Origin: Allocoprococcus sp004560705
GTDB taxonomy: Bacteria > Bacillota > Clostridia > Lachnospirales > Lachnospiraceae
Assembly (NCBI RefSeq): GCF_052065755.1
Contig: NZ_JBQHTK010000003.1
Span: forward strand, 1 to 64,000
Direction of reading: 5' to 3'
Length of the DNA stretch: 64,000 nucleotides
Under the pieces are notes generated by a model. The model searched no databases. It saw nothing but the letters and a program-made list of their open reading frames with translations, and was not told the origin of the DNA. Numbering within the stretch: the stretch's first letter is position 1; each line of letters begins with the position of its first letter. The translations under genes and the position numbers were made by a program. This document shows positions 34,696 through 43,401 of the stretch, in pieces.

Positions 34696-35844
34696 TTAAT
34701 GCTCTTCTAATTCTCTCTTCACAATATCCTGAATATCCAATTCATCCTGCAGACTTTTTGCCAGCAACAGTTCATCTGTATTCGCCGGAACACGGGTATT
34801 TCTAGGAGTTCCGGAATTTTTCTTTGTCTCTTTTTCCGTCTGACGCTTTTTCATATTTTTTCTTTCATCTGTGCGTTTTGGTGCCCTGCGTCTGATTTCT
34901 TCAGATTCCTTTTCATCCGGATTGCGGCGTTCATTAATACGTTTTACCATTTTTTCCGGAGCTGCAACCGACATCTTCGGAACTGCTTTTACATAATAAT
35001 AATATTCATCATCTTCATACTGTATATGCTCAGTCCTTGAATAATCCACAGAAAACAGAAAAAATTCCAACACAAGACCGATAAGAATCGCCAAAATATT
35101 GCCACCGATCAGAACACCATAAGAAGTATGTATGTCAAACGCAATATCTCCAATAACAATAACCAGAATACTGGCGACCGCGCCAGCCGCAACAGCCGCT
35201 TTCCAGGCATGATCAATGGAAAGTCTGCGAACAACATATACAGTAAAAATACAGATTGTAAAGGCAATCACTGTAATCCAAAGTTCTTTATTCTGAAATA
35301 CTGTCCTGACAAAAAATGAGATTTGACCGGTGATCCCTTCCGTTGCGGAAATCGCTGCCGCAGAATTCTTCACACAGAGAATCATATAATAGATAATTGT
35401 TCCAAAAGCAATCGGAACTGCCGTAACCGGCGTCATCGCAAGTCCACATACCACTGGAACCACATACGGAATATGCAGCATAAACGCAATCGGAGTAATC
35501 AAAAGCACCAATGCCTTTTTCGGAGTGAACCGACAGTAAAAAATAAACATCATTACAAAAATCATGGCGCTCACTGCCATAACACCCAGAGATAGTTTAA
35601 ACAAATGCGCAAGAATCAGCGCAGCTGCCACCAATGCTACTGTAACAGGCGGAAGAAACGTACAGATCACCGCCAAGGCAACCGTAACAACCGGAGTTGT
35701 AAGTGTCTTCATCACACCAATATTCTGATTGATCAGATAAAAGGAAACGAAGCTCAGAATGAACTGAGCTGCCTTATCCACATAAATGGAATAACTGGTA
35801 TATATTTTCTGTATTCTTTCTCTTAAAACCAACAACTCGCTCAT
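34696..35844 (-). CDS. Hypothetical polytopic membrane protein with charged tail
   Basis: A 382-residue protein with about eight to nine hydrophobic segments in residues 20-270 and a hydrophilic C-terminal tail of roughly 110 residues, very rich in Arg, Lys and Glu (ERRNPDEKESEEIRRRAPKR), probably cytoplasmic. The run EDDEYYYYVKAVPKMSV connects the two. I do not recognise the family. It sits immediately upstream of cdaA and its last codons overlap the start codon of the neighbour at 35844, so the products may act together at the membrane. Confidence 0.7.
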   Translation of the reverse strand: MSELLVLRERIQKIYTSYSIYVDKAAQFILSFVSFYLINQNIGVMKTLTTPVVTVALAVICTFLPPVTVALVAAALILAHLFKLSLGVMAVSAMIFVMMFIFYCRFTPKKALVLLITPIAFMLHIPYVVPVVCGLAMTPVTAVPIAFGTIIYYMILCVKNSAAAISATEGITGQISFFVRTVFQNKELWITVIAFTICIFTVYVVRRLSIDHAWKAAVAAGAVASILVIVIGDIAFDIHTSYGVLIGGNILAILIGLVLEFFLFSVDYSRTEHIQYEDDEYYYYVKAVPKMSVAAPEKMVKRINERRNPDEKESEEIRRRAPKRTDERKNMKKRQTEKETKKNSGTPRNTRVPANTDELLLAKSLQDELDIQDIVKRELEEH

Positions 35845-36239
35845 TACTTCTTCTCCCTTTCATACATTCTGTTCAGTCTGGTCAGATCATGGTTAAATTT
35901 TTTCACTCTCTGACGGGCATCATTATGCTTCTTCTGATAAAACTGTGATGCCACAATGCCATAAAGCACAACCAGAACAATATATCCGGTCAATATACAG
36001 AGCCCTATCATTATAATAAAAGCAAAATTAAGGTTCTCCAGAATTACATCCATAAATGCAACCGCGCCGACTCCCACTGCGATCATGTATCCAATCGTAA
36101 CCAAGATGATCGTAACAATGGTATGAAAGCTCGAATAATCTTTTCTGTAATATGAGCTGATCTTGAAATCTTCCGCACCTTCCTTGCTTTCGTACATTGC
36201 CATTCTTGTCATCAGCTTCACTTTGTCTTCATTTAACAT
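35844..36239 (-). CDS. Hypothetical small membrane protein
   Basis: A 131-residue protein with two membrane segments (about 39-63 and 72-95) and a basic, helical C-terminus (NDARQRVKKFNHDLTRLNRM). The family is not recognised. It is the first gene of the presumed 36239-31899 operon, with a promoter at 36284-36313, and its stop overlaps the ATG of the next membrane protein. Confidence 0.65.
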   Translation of the reverse strand: MLNEDKVKLMTRMAMYESKEGAEDFKISSYYRKDYSSFHTIVTIILVTIGYMIAVGVGAVAFMDVILENLNFAFIIMIGLCILTGYIVLVVLYGIVASQFYQKKHNDARQRVKKFNHDLTRLNRMYEREKK

Positions 36240-36283
36240 ATAGTCACCTCGATACGTTTTCTCCTCGTATTTGCGCTATTTTT

Positions 36284-36313
36284 AGTATAACAAATATCAG
36301 TATCCTTGTCCAA
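36284..36313 (-). promoter_or_regulatory. Promoter of the cda operon, inside the comF 3' end
   Basis: TTGGAC (36308-36313) and TATACT (36284-36289), 18 bases apart, on the minus strand. The -35 is within the last codons of comF. The message would begin near 36277. Confidence 0.6.
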
Positions 36314-37031
36314 TACTAATAGTCAAAAAATAGACTTTTTCTGCCCCTGCTTTCAGCAGTACCCGCGCCGCCTCATCCAGTGTGCTTCCGGTTGTATAGA
36401 TATCATCAATCAGAACTATCGTTTTCGCCCAGACACTTTTTCTCACAGAAAATGCACCTCTGATACTCCTTCTTCGTTCTTTATCATTTAACTGCTTCAA
36501 AGGTTTTGTATTTTTCACCCTGACAAGAATATCTTCATCGACCGAAATGCCAGTGATTTCTCCAAGAACTTCTGCGACAAGCGCCGCCTGGTTATAGCCT
36601 CTGATGCGCATCTTCTTTCGATGCAGCGGAACCGGAACAATCAGTTCCACCTTTTTTTCTCTCAAATAATAACCATACTGGTCTGCCATTTCTTCTCCAA
36701 ATGCTTTTGCATAAATTCTTCTGTTTTGATATTTCAACGCATAAACTGCCCGGCTTACAGGCTCTTTATGAATCCAGATACTTCTTCCTTCCTCGAATAC
36801 ATGCCTGATCATAGTGCAATCATAACAATATTCCTTTTCCGCCTCCCGGATAGGCTTTCCACATTTTTTACATCGTGGTTCCTCCACCGGCAGGATTTTT
36901 TTACGGCACTCCTTGCAGATCCGCTGTTTTTCTATTTTTCCGCAAAACGGACATTTCTGTGGATACAAAATATCGAGGCACCTCTCCTCTATCCATTTTC
37001 TATTCCATAGGATTTTTGCCTTTTCTCTCAA
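36297..37031 (-). CDS. comF: ComF-family phosphoribosyltransferase-like protein
   Basis: A 244-residue protein. Two Zn-binding Cys clusters stand at the N-terminus (CPFCGK...CKECRKK and CKKCGK...CYDC), followed by a PRTase fold with VVLIDDIYTTGSTLDEA near residue 205, the PRPP-binding loop. ComF is needed for DNA uptake in naturally competent bacteria, in which it helps internalise single strands; its biochemical activity is uncertain. It follows recD2 by 24 bases, and a comF-recD2 pairing suits a shared role with single-stranded DNA. Confidence 0.85.
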   Translation of the reverse strand: MREKAKILWNRKWIEERCLDILYPQKCPFCGKIEKQRICKECRKKILPVEEPRCKKCGKPIREAEKEYCYDCTMIRHVFEEGRSIWIHKEPVSRAVYALKYQNRRIYAKAFGEEMADQYGYYLREKKVELIVPVPLHRKKMRIRGYNQAALVAEVLGEITGISVDEDILVRVKNTKPLKQLNDKERRRSIRGAFSVRKSVWAKTIVLIDDIYTTGSTLDEAARVLLKAGAEKVYFLTISIGQGY

Positions 37032-37055
37032 TATTATGAACGGATTCGGTTTCTT

Positions 37056-39287
37056 TTAGCTCTCTTCACTCAAACCATATATTTCCCTGATGCGTTCATC
37101 AAGGCTGGTATTTCTGTTCTGTTCATCTGTATTCTGTATCATTTCCTGAAACGTTACATCACTGCCCACGATTGTTACACATTTTTTTGCCCGTGTAATC
37201 GCAGTATATAAAAGATTTCTGTGAAACAGCTGACGCGGTCCTGTCAATAAAGGAATCAAGACAGCCGGATATTCACTTCCCTGTGATTTATGGATCGTTA
37301 TCGCATATGCCAGTTCCAATTCCTCAAGGAGCTCAAACGGGTACTTTACCTTTCTTTTTTCATCATACTCCACTTCCAGAGTTTCTGTATAGTTATTGAT
37401 CTCTGTTATCACACCCATATCTCCGTTAAAAATACCGGTTCCTTTATCAACAACAAGTCCATATTTTGTCGTAATTTCCCATTCCAACTGATAATTATTC
37501 TTAATCTGCATCACTTTATCGCCGACACGGAATTTTTTATCACCGTACTCTTTCTCTTCTTTATTTTTTGCCGGCGGATTCAAATATTGCTGGAGAATAT
37601 TATTCAGCCGTTCCACCCCGAGCAGCCCTTTACGCATCGGAGTCAGTACTTGAATATCATATGGTTTCGCATCCACATATTTCGGAAGTTTCTTCTGGAT
37701 CAGAGTCAAAAGCACACTGATGATCACATTTGCATCATTTCTCTTCAGGAAAAAGAAATCCCGGCTCTTATTATCCAGCTTAACCATTTCCCCACGGTTG
37801 ATCTTATGTGCATTTACAACAATATCACTTTCTTGAGCCTGACGAAAAATCTTGGTAAGCATCACGACCTGAAATTGTTCTGACGCAATCAGATCTTTTA
37901 AAACACTTCCGGGCCCCACCGACGGAAGCTGATTGCAGTCTCCTACCAGGACAAGTCTCGTTCCAGGCGTAACAGCAACAAGCAGCGCATGCATCAGCGA
38001 GAGATCTACCATAGACATCTCATCAATGATGATCACATCTGCTTCCAGTGGGTTCTCTTCATTTCGTGCAAATCCGTTTCTGACATTCTCTTCTTCCGGA
38101 TTTCCGGTTACTTCCAGCAAACGGTGAATCGTCTGTGCCTCATATCCGGTTGCCTCAGTCATCCGCTTCGCAGCCCTGCCCGTCGGTGCTGCCAGGCGCA
38201 ATTCCAGTTCTTCATTCCGGAAATAATGTATCATCGCTTTAATCGTAGTCGTTTTTCCTGTTCCGGGGCCTCCCGTCAGAATCGTGATACCATGCCGCAC
38301 TGCCGCAATTACTGCCATCTGCTGCTTTTCATCCAGCTCCATTCCGGTTTCTTTTTCAATTTGATGCAGCCTCTTTGTAACTACAACGTCAGTTTCATCG
38401 TATTCCACATTCAGATCATGCAGCATTTTCGCCGCATTAAGCTCCAGATAATAAAAATGAGCCGGATATACTCTGAGACCGTCCTCACCTTCTTTCAGAA
38501 TCACCTTTCTCTCCATAGCCAGATCCATCAGATGCTTTTCCATATTCTGAATTCCTACTTCCAGAAGCGCAGAGGCTCTTTGCATCAACACTTCACGAAT
38601 CAGATAGACATGGCCATCCGCTACACTTTGTTGCAGCGTATAGAAAATTCCGCTTCTTATTCTGTAATCAGAATCCGTATGAATCCCAATGTGCATCGCA
38701 ATCTCATCCGCCGTCTTAAACCCGATCCCCTGTATATGATCTGCCATTTGATAAGGATTCTCTTCCAATACACGAAATGTATTCTGACCATAATATTTAT
38801 ATATTTTCGCCGCAAGGGTCGTAGAGACTCCGTATTTCTGCAGATAAATCATTGCTTTCCGCATATCTTTTTTTTCTTCTACCTGAAGTGCAATGTCACG
38901 AGCCATTCGCTCACTGATTCCTCGCACTTCCGCCAGTCTTTCCGGCTCTTCTTCCATGATTCGGAATGTATCTTCCCTGAACTTTTTTACAATTCGTCCC
39001 GCAAGAGATGCTCCTACCCCTTTGATTGCACCGGAACCGAGATAACGTTCAATAGAAATAAGATCTTCCGGCGCTTTTATTTCATACTCGCTTACTTTGA
39101 GCTGTGTTCCGTACATACTGTGTACAGTATACTCACCCTTGACCTCTACAAGTTCTCCCTCAGCTATATAGTTAAAATTTCCGACACAAGTCAAATCTCC
39201 ATCATCATTGTTTAAGTGAAACACCGTATACCCATTATCTTCATTCCGGAATACGATATGTTCCACATAACCTTGAATTACTTCCAT
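37056..39287 (-). CDS. recD2: RecD2-type ATP-dependent 5'-3' DNA helicase
   Basis: A 743-residue superfamily 1B helicase, the usual RecD2 length, with the long N-terminal region containing helix-hairpin-helix repeats (GSGAIKGVGASLAGRIVKKF, VRGISERMARDIA and IQGIGFKTADEIA). ILTGGPGTGKTTTIKA near 350 is Walker A, DVIIIDEMSMVD Walker B, and ELAYAITIHKSQGSEYPAV motif V/VI region with the C-terminal UvrD-like fold. RecD2 acts in DNA repair outside the RecBCD complex. It has its own promoter at 39311-39339. Confidence 0.93.
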   Translation of the reverse strand: MEVIQGYVEHIVFRNEDNGYTVFHLNNDDGDLTCVGNFNYIAEGELVEVKGEYTVHSMYGTQLKVSEYEIKAPEDLISIERYLGSGAIKGVGASLAGRIVKKFREDTFRIMEEEPERLAEVRGISERMARDIALQVEEKKDMRKAMIYLQKYGVSTTLAAKIYKYYGQNTFRVLEENPYQMADHIQGIGFKTADEIAMHIGIHTDSDYRIRSGIFYTLQQSVADGHVYLIREVLMQRASALLEVGIQNMEKHLMDLAMERKVILKEGEDGLRVYPAHFYYLELNAAKMLHDLNVEYDETDVVVTKRLHQIEKETGMELDEKQQMAVIAAVRHGITILTGGPGTGKTTTIKAMIHYFRNEELELRLAAPTGRAAKRMTEATGYEAQTIHRLLEVTGNPEEENVRNGFARNEENPLEADVIIIDEMSMVDLSLMHALLVAVTPGTRLVLVGDCNQLPSVGPGSVLKDLIASEQFQVVMLTKIFRQAQESDIVVNAHKINRGEMVKLDNKSRDFFFLKRNDANVIISVLLTLIQKKLPKYVDAKPYDIQVLTPMRKGLLGVERLNNILQQYLNPPAKNKEEKEYGDKKFRVGDKVMQIKNNYQLEWEITTKYGLVVDKGTGIFNGDMGVITEINNYTETLEVEYDEKRKVKYPFELLEELELAYAITIHKSQGSEYPAVLIPLLTGPRQLFHRNLLYTAITRAKKCVTIVGSDVTFQEMIQNTDEQNRNTSLDERIREIYGLSEES

Positions 39288-39310
39288 ATCTTCTCCTTAT
39301 AGAAATAATA

Positions 39311-39339
39311 AGTATACCCGAACTTTCGTATAGAGTAAA
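39311..39339 (-). promoter_or_regulatory. Promoter of recD2
   Basis: TTTACT (39334-39339) and TATACT (39311-39316) with 17 bases between, on the minus strand. The -35 overlaps the T-run of the mreB terminator, leaving about 20 bases between the start point and the recD2 ATG. Confidence 0.55.
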
Positions 39340-39365
39340 AAGGCTGTCTCATCACGAAACAGCCT
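39336..39365 (-). terminator. Terminator of the mreB homologue
   Basis: A 7-bp stem (AGGCTGT at 39341-39347 with ACAGCCT at 39359-39365) followed on the minus strand by TTTTT. It lies about 35 bases after the mreB stop. Confidence 0.85.
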
Positions 39366-39398
39366 GACTTTTATTATACACGCACAATTATCGATCCT

Positions 39399-40388
39399 TT
39401 ATAAATCTTTTCTTCCATTCATAAATTCTACAAACTGTCCTGTACCGATCGCAACAACCTTCATCGGATCTTCCGCTGTCATGGTGTTGATTCCTGTCTT
39501 CTCTTCGATCAATTCCTCCAGTCCACGAAGCATCGCCCCACCTCCGGTCAATACGATTCCACGATCCAGGATGTCGGCTGAAAGTTCCGGTGGTGTGCGC
39601 TCCAGCACTGCAATGACCGCCTCAACAATCTGACTTGTCGTTTCACGAAGTGCTTCCTCTGTTTCAGAAGATGTAACAGTCACGATCTTTGGAAGTCCTG
39701 TGACAAGGTTCCTTCCGCGCACCTCCATCGTCTCTTCCTCAACCAACGGATAGGTTGTCCCTATTTTAATCTTAATATCCTCTGCGGTACGCTCTCCAAT
39801 CAAAAGATTATGCTTCTTACGCATAAAACGCACAATTGCCTCATCAAAATCATCACCGGCAATCTTGAGTGATGTATTTACTACCGTTCCTCCAAGAGAA
39901 ATAACAGCAATATCAGATGTACCTCCACCGATATCCACGATCATATTGCCACACGGCTTAGCAATATCAATTCCGGCCCCAATCGCCGCAGCTACAGGTT
40001 CCTCGATCAGATGCACTTCCCTGGCTCCGGCTGCAAATGCAGCTTCCTCAACCGCTTTCTTCTCAACTTCGGTAACACCGCTCGGAACACAAATACTGAT
40101 ATTCGGTTTCTTAAATGTACGCTTTCCAAGTGCTTTTTGCACAAAATACTTAATCATCTTTTCGGTTACTATATAATCGGAAATAACACCCTGCCGAAGC
40201 GGTCTTACTGCTACAATATTGCCCGGAGTTCTCCCCAGCATCAGACGTGCTTCTTCTCCGATTGCTTTGATTACATTTGTATCTCTGTCAAAAGCCACCA
40301 CAGATGGTTCCTTTAAAACAACCCCTTTTCCTTTTACATAAACGAGAATGCTCGCTGTTCCCAAATCAATTCCCAAATCTACTGACAT
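39399..40388 (-). CDS. mreB: Rod-shape actin homologue MreB/Mbl
   Basis: A 329-residue actin-like ATPase that forms filaments under the membrane and guides lateral wall synthesis. DLGIDLGTASILVYVKGKG is phosphate loop 1, MIVDIGGGTSDIAVISLGG phosphate loop 2, and VLTGGGAMLRGL the adenosine motif. It has no mreC/mreD next to it, as expected of Mbl or a second MreB copy, so which paralogue it is remains open. It is a monocistronic unit with a promoter at 40473-40501 and a strong terminator. Confidence 0.92.
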   Translation of the reverse strand: MSVDLGIDLGTASILVYVKGKGVVLKEPSVVAFDRDTNVIKAIGEEARLMLGRTPGNIVAVRPLRQGVISDYIVTEKMIKYFVQKALGKRTFKKPNISICVPSGVTEVEKKAVEEAAFAAGAREVHLIEEPVAAAIGAGIDIAKPCGNMIVDIGGGTSDIAVISLGGTVVNTSLKIAGDDFDEAIVRFMRKKHNLLIGERTAEDIKIKIGTTYPLVEEETMEVRGRNLVTGLPKIVTVTSSETEEALRETTSQIVEAVIAVLERTPPELSADILDRGIVLTGGGAMLRGLEELIEEKTGINTMTAEDPMKVVAIGTGQFVEFMNGRKDL

Positions 40389-40472
40389 GCTGATTCCCCT
40401 TTCATTCTTCTATCTATTTCCACTATCTTTCGTTATATCATTACAAACTTGTATGAGACACATACATATTCT

Positions 40473-40501
40473 ATTATAATAAAAATTCTAATAAATGGAA
40501 A
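40473..40501 (-). promoter_or_regulatory. Promoter of the mreB homologue
   Basis: TATAAT (40473-40478) with a weaker TTTCCA (40496-40501) 17 bases before it, on the minus strand. The leader would be about 80 bases. Confidence 0.5.
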
Positions 40502-40536
40502 GAGTTTTTTCATTTTTTAGATTTTCTTAAGGTTTA

Positions 40537-43374
40537 TCATTTTTTCAGCATCATGTCAATATACTTGCCGGTATATGAATTCGGATTTGCAGCAATTTCT
40601 TCCGGCGTGCCGTGAGCTACGATCGTTCCTCCCTTATCACCGCCTTCCGGACCGATATCAATGATGTAGTCCGCCGTCTTGATCACATCCAGATTATGCT
40701 CGATTACAATCACCGTATTTCCATCTTCTGTCAGTCTTTTCAGAATTTCTGTCAACTTGTGTACATCTGCAAAATGAAGTCCTGTGGTCGGTTCATCCAG
40801 AATATATACCGTCTTCCCGGTACTACGCCGGCTGAGTTCCGTTGCCAGCTTGATTCGCTGTGCTTCTCCTCCCGAAAGCGTCGTGGACGGCTGTCCCAGT
40901 CGGATGTAAGACAATCCCACATCGTACAATGTCTCCATTTTTCTACGGATGCTCGGCACATTTTCAAAGAAATGCAGAGCCTCTTCCACTGTCATATCCA
41001 GCACATCGTAAATACTCTTCCCTTTATATTTCACCTCAAGAGTCTCCCGGTTATACCGCTTCCCGCCGCAGACTTCGCAAGGGACATAGACATCCGGAAG
41101 AAAATGCATTTCAATTTTGATAATCCCGTCACCGCTGCAAGCCTCACATCGTCCGCCTTTTACATTGAAACTAAATCTCCCCTTTTTATAGCCTTTTGCC
41201 TTCGCATCCGATGTAGACGCAAAAAGATCACGAATCAGATCAAAGACTCCCGTATAAGTAGCCGGATTCGACCGGGGAGTCCTGCCGATCGGGGACTGGT
41301 CAATCGCAATCACTTTATCCAGTTGTTCCAATCCCTCAATCCTGGTATGTTTGCCGGGTATCACTCTTGCATGGTTCAGTTTCCGCGCCATACTCTTATA
41401 AAGGATTTCATTTACCAGAGAGCTTTTGCCTGATCCGGATACCCCCGTCACACAGGTCATCACTCCCAGTGGGAATTCCACGTCAATATTTTTCAGATTA
41501 TTCTCGGCGGCACCGACCACTTTGATCCATCCGTTTGGTTCTGCACGTTTTTCCGGGACAGGTATCTTCACTCTTCCGCTCAGATAAGCCCCTGTAATCG
41601 ATTCCTCCACCTTCATGATCTCTTCCGCCGTTCCCTGAGCCACCAGCTTCCCGCCGTGCTCACCGGCTCCCGGCCCGATATCAATGATATGATCCGCCGC
41701 AAACATAGTATCTTCATCATGCTCCACCACAATCAACGTATTTCCCAGATCGCGGAGGTGCTTCAACGTAGCAAGAAGTTTGTCATTATCCCTCTGATGA
41801 AGTCCGATACTCGGTTCATCCAGTATATACGCCACTCCAACGAGCCCGGACCCGATCTGTGTTGCAAGTCGGATACGCTGTGCTTCTCCACCTGAAAGGC
41901 TTGCCGTTGCTCTCGATAAGGTCAGATATTCCAATCCCACATCCATCAGAAACTGAATTCTTGCGCGGATCTCCTTCAGGATCTGTCCTCCGATCATCTG
42001 CTGGGTTTTTGTCAGTTCAAGCGCTTCTAAAAATTGCTGAAGGTTCTCAATAGACATAGCTGTCACTTCATGAATATTTCTACCACCAACCGTCACAGCA
42101 AGTGCCGATTTCTTCAACCGCTGTCCTTTACACTCCCGACAAGGTGTGATCTGCATAAAGCTCTCATACTCTGCCTTCATCGTCTCCGAACCTGTTTCCC
42201 GATAACGGCGTTCTACATTCTTAATAATCCCTTCAAAAGCCACATCATAAATCCCCTCTCCGCGCTGACCTTTATAATGAACCTTTACCTCTTTGCCTTT
42301 TGTTCCGTAAATCAGCAAATCATGGATCTCCTTAGGATACTCTTCGAATGGCGTCTCCAGACTGAAATGATATTCTTTCTGAAGTGCATCCAGAATCGCA
42401 TAAGTAAAGCTTGATTTATCCGTACAAGACTGCCATCCCGTCACGGCGATCGCTCCCTGACTGATACTGAGGGATTTATCCGGTATGATCAGATCTTCAT
42501 CAAATTCCATCTTGTAGCCGAGTCCGAAACACTCCGGGCATGCACCAAACGGATTGTTGAACGAAAAGCTTCTCGGTTCGATCTCATCAATACTGATTCC
42601 GCAGTCCGGGCAGGAAAAACTCTGGCTGAAATTCATGGGTTCTCCCCCAATCACATCAACCAGAAGGAGGCCCTCCGCCAAATTCAGAACACTTTCCACG
42701 GAATCCGCCAGTCTCTTTTCGATCCCCGGCCTCACAACGAGACGGTCTACAATAATTTCAATATTATGCTTAATGTTCTTATCCAAAGCAATCTCTTCGG
42801 AAAGTTCATACATGTTCCCATCAATCCGCACGCGCACATATCCACTCTTTTTTGCACGTTCAAGAAGCTTCGCGTGCGTTCCCTTTCTTCCGCGCACCAC
42901 CGGCGCCATGAGCTGAATCTTACTTCCCTCCGGCAGTGCCATGATCTGATCCGTCATCTGATCCACCGTCTGCTTCTTAATCTCTCTCCCGCATTTCGGG
43001 CAATGCGGAATTCCGATTCTCGCATACAGCAGACGGAAATAATCATAAATTTCTGTCACAGTTCCCACGGTAGAACGGGGATTCCGGTTTGTCGATTTCT
43101 GATCAATGGAGATTGCCGGAGATAATCCTTCAATGCTTTCCACATCTGGTTTCTCCATCTGTCCCAAAAACTGTCTTGCATAAGAAGACAAGGATTCCAT
43201 ATATCTTCTTTGCCCTTCCGCATAAATGGTATCAAAAGCCAGAGATGATTTCCCCGATCCACTAAGGCCAGTCAGAACCACCAGTTCATTTCTCGGGATA
43301 TCCACATCAATATTCTTTAAATTATGCTCATTTGCTCCTCTGATCTTAATAAATTGCTTCTTTTCTTCTGCCAT
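40537..43374 (-). CDS. uvrA: Excinuclease ABC subunit A
   Basis: A 945-residue damage sensor of nucleotide excision repair. Two ABC ATPase modules are visible: GLSGSGKSSLAFDTIYAEG and GVSGSGKSSLVNEILYKS (Walker A), LSGGEAQRIRLATQIGSGL and LSGGEAQRIKLATELSRR (signatures). Zn-binding clusters include CPKCGREI, CPDCG...CPECFGLG and CEACSGDG...CEVCGGKR. Length is normal. It follows uvrB by 27 bases; both would be on one message induced with uvrB. Confidence 0.97.
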   Translation of the reverse strand: MAEEKKQFIKIRGANEHNLKNIDVDIPRNELVVLTGLSGSGKSSLAFDTIYAEGQRRYMESLSSYARQFLGQMEKPDVESIEGLSPAISIDQKSTNRNPRSTVGTVTEIYDYFRLLYARIGIPHCPKCGREIKKQTVDQMTDQIMALPEGSKIQLMAPVVRGRKGTHAKLLERAKKSGYVRVRIDGNMYELSEEIALDKNIKHNIEIIVDRLVVRPGIEKRLADSVESVLNLAEGLLLVDVIGGEPMNFSQSFSCPDCGISIDEIEPRSFSFNNPFGACPECFGLGYKMEFDEDLIIPDKSLSISQGAIAVTGWQSCTDKSSFTYAILDALQKEYHFSLETPFEEYPKEIHDLLIYGTKGKEVKVHYKGQRGEGIYDVAFEGIIKNVERRYRETGSETMKAEYESFMQITPCRECKGQRLKKSALAVTVGGRNIHEVTAMSIENLQQFLEALELTKTQQMIGGQILKEIRARIQFLMDVGLEYLTLSRATASLSGGEAQRIRLATQIGSGLVGVAYILDEPSIGLHQRDNDKLLATLKHLRDLGNTLIVVEHDEDTMFAADHIIDIGPGAGEHGGKLVAQGTAEEIMKVEESITGAYLSGRVKIPVPEKRAEPNGWIKVVGAAENNLKNIDVEFPLGVMTCVTGVSGSGKSSLVNEILYKSMARKLNHARVIPGKHTRIEGLEQLDKVIAIDQSPIGRTPRSNPATYTGVFDLIRDLFASTSDAKAKGYKKGRFSFNVKGGRCEACSGDGIIKIEMHFLPDVYVPCEVCGGKRYNRETLEVKYKGKSIYDVLDMTVEEALHFFENVPSIRRKMETLYDVGLSYIRLGQPSTTLSGGEAQRIKLATELSRRSTGKTVYILDEPTTGLHFADVHKLTEILKRLTEDGNTVIVIEHNLDVIKTADYIIDIGPEGGDKGGTIVAHGTPEEIAANPNSYTGKYIDMMLKK

Positions 43375-43401
43375 CTTAGTCTACCTCTGTCTTATCTCAA
43401 T

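Noticed and set aside
37989..39215. A 408-codon open frame on the plus strand opposite recD2
   Set aside because: The minus strand there encodes a full RecD2 with all helicase motifs. The plus frame has no family resemblance, is rich in Cys, His, Phe and Ser as antisense frames of such genes are, and lacks a good ribosome site.
40612..41433. A 273-codon plus-strand frame opposite uvrA
   Set aside because: It lies entirely within the C-terminal half of uvrA and looks like no known protein.
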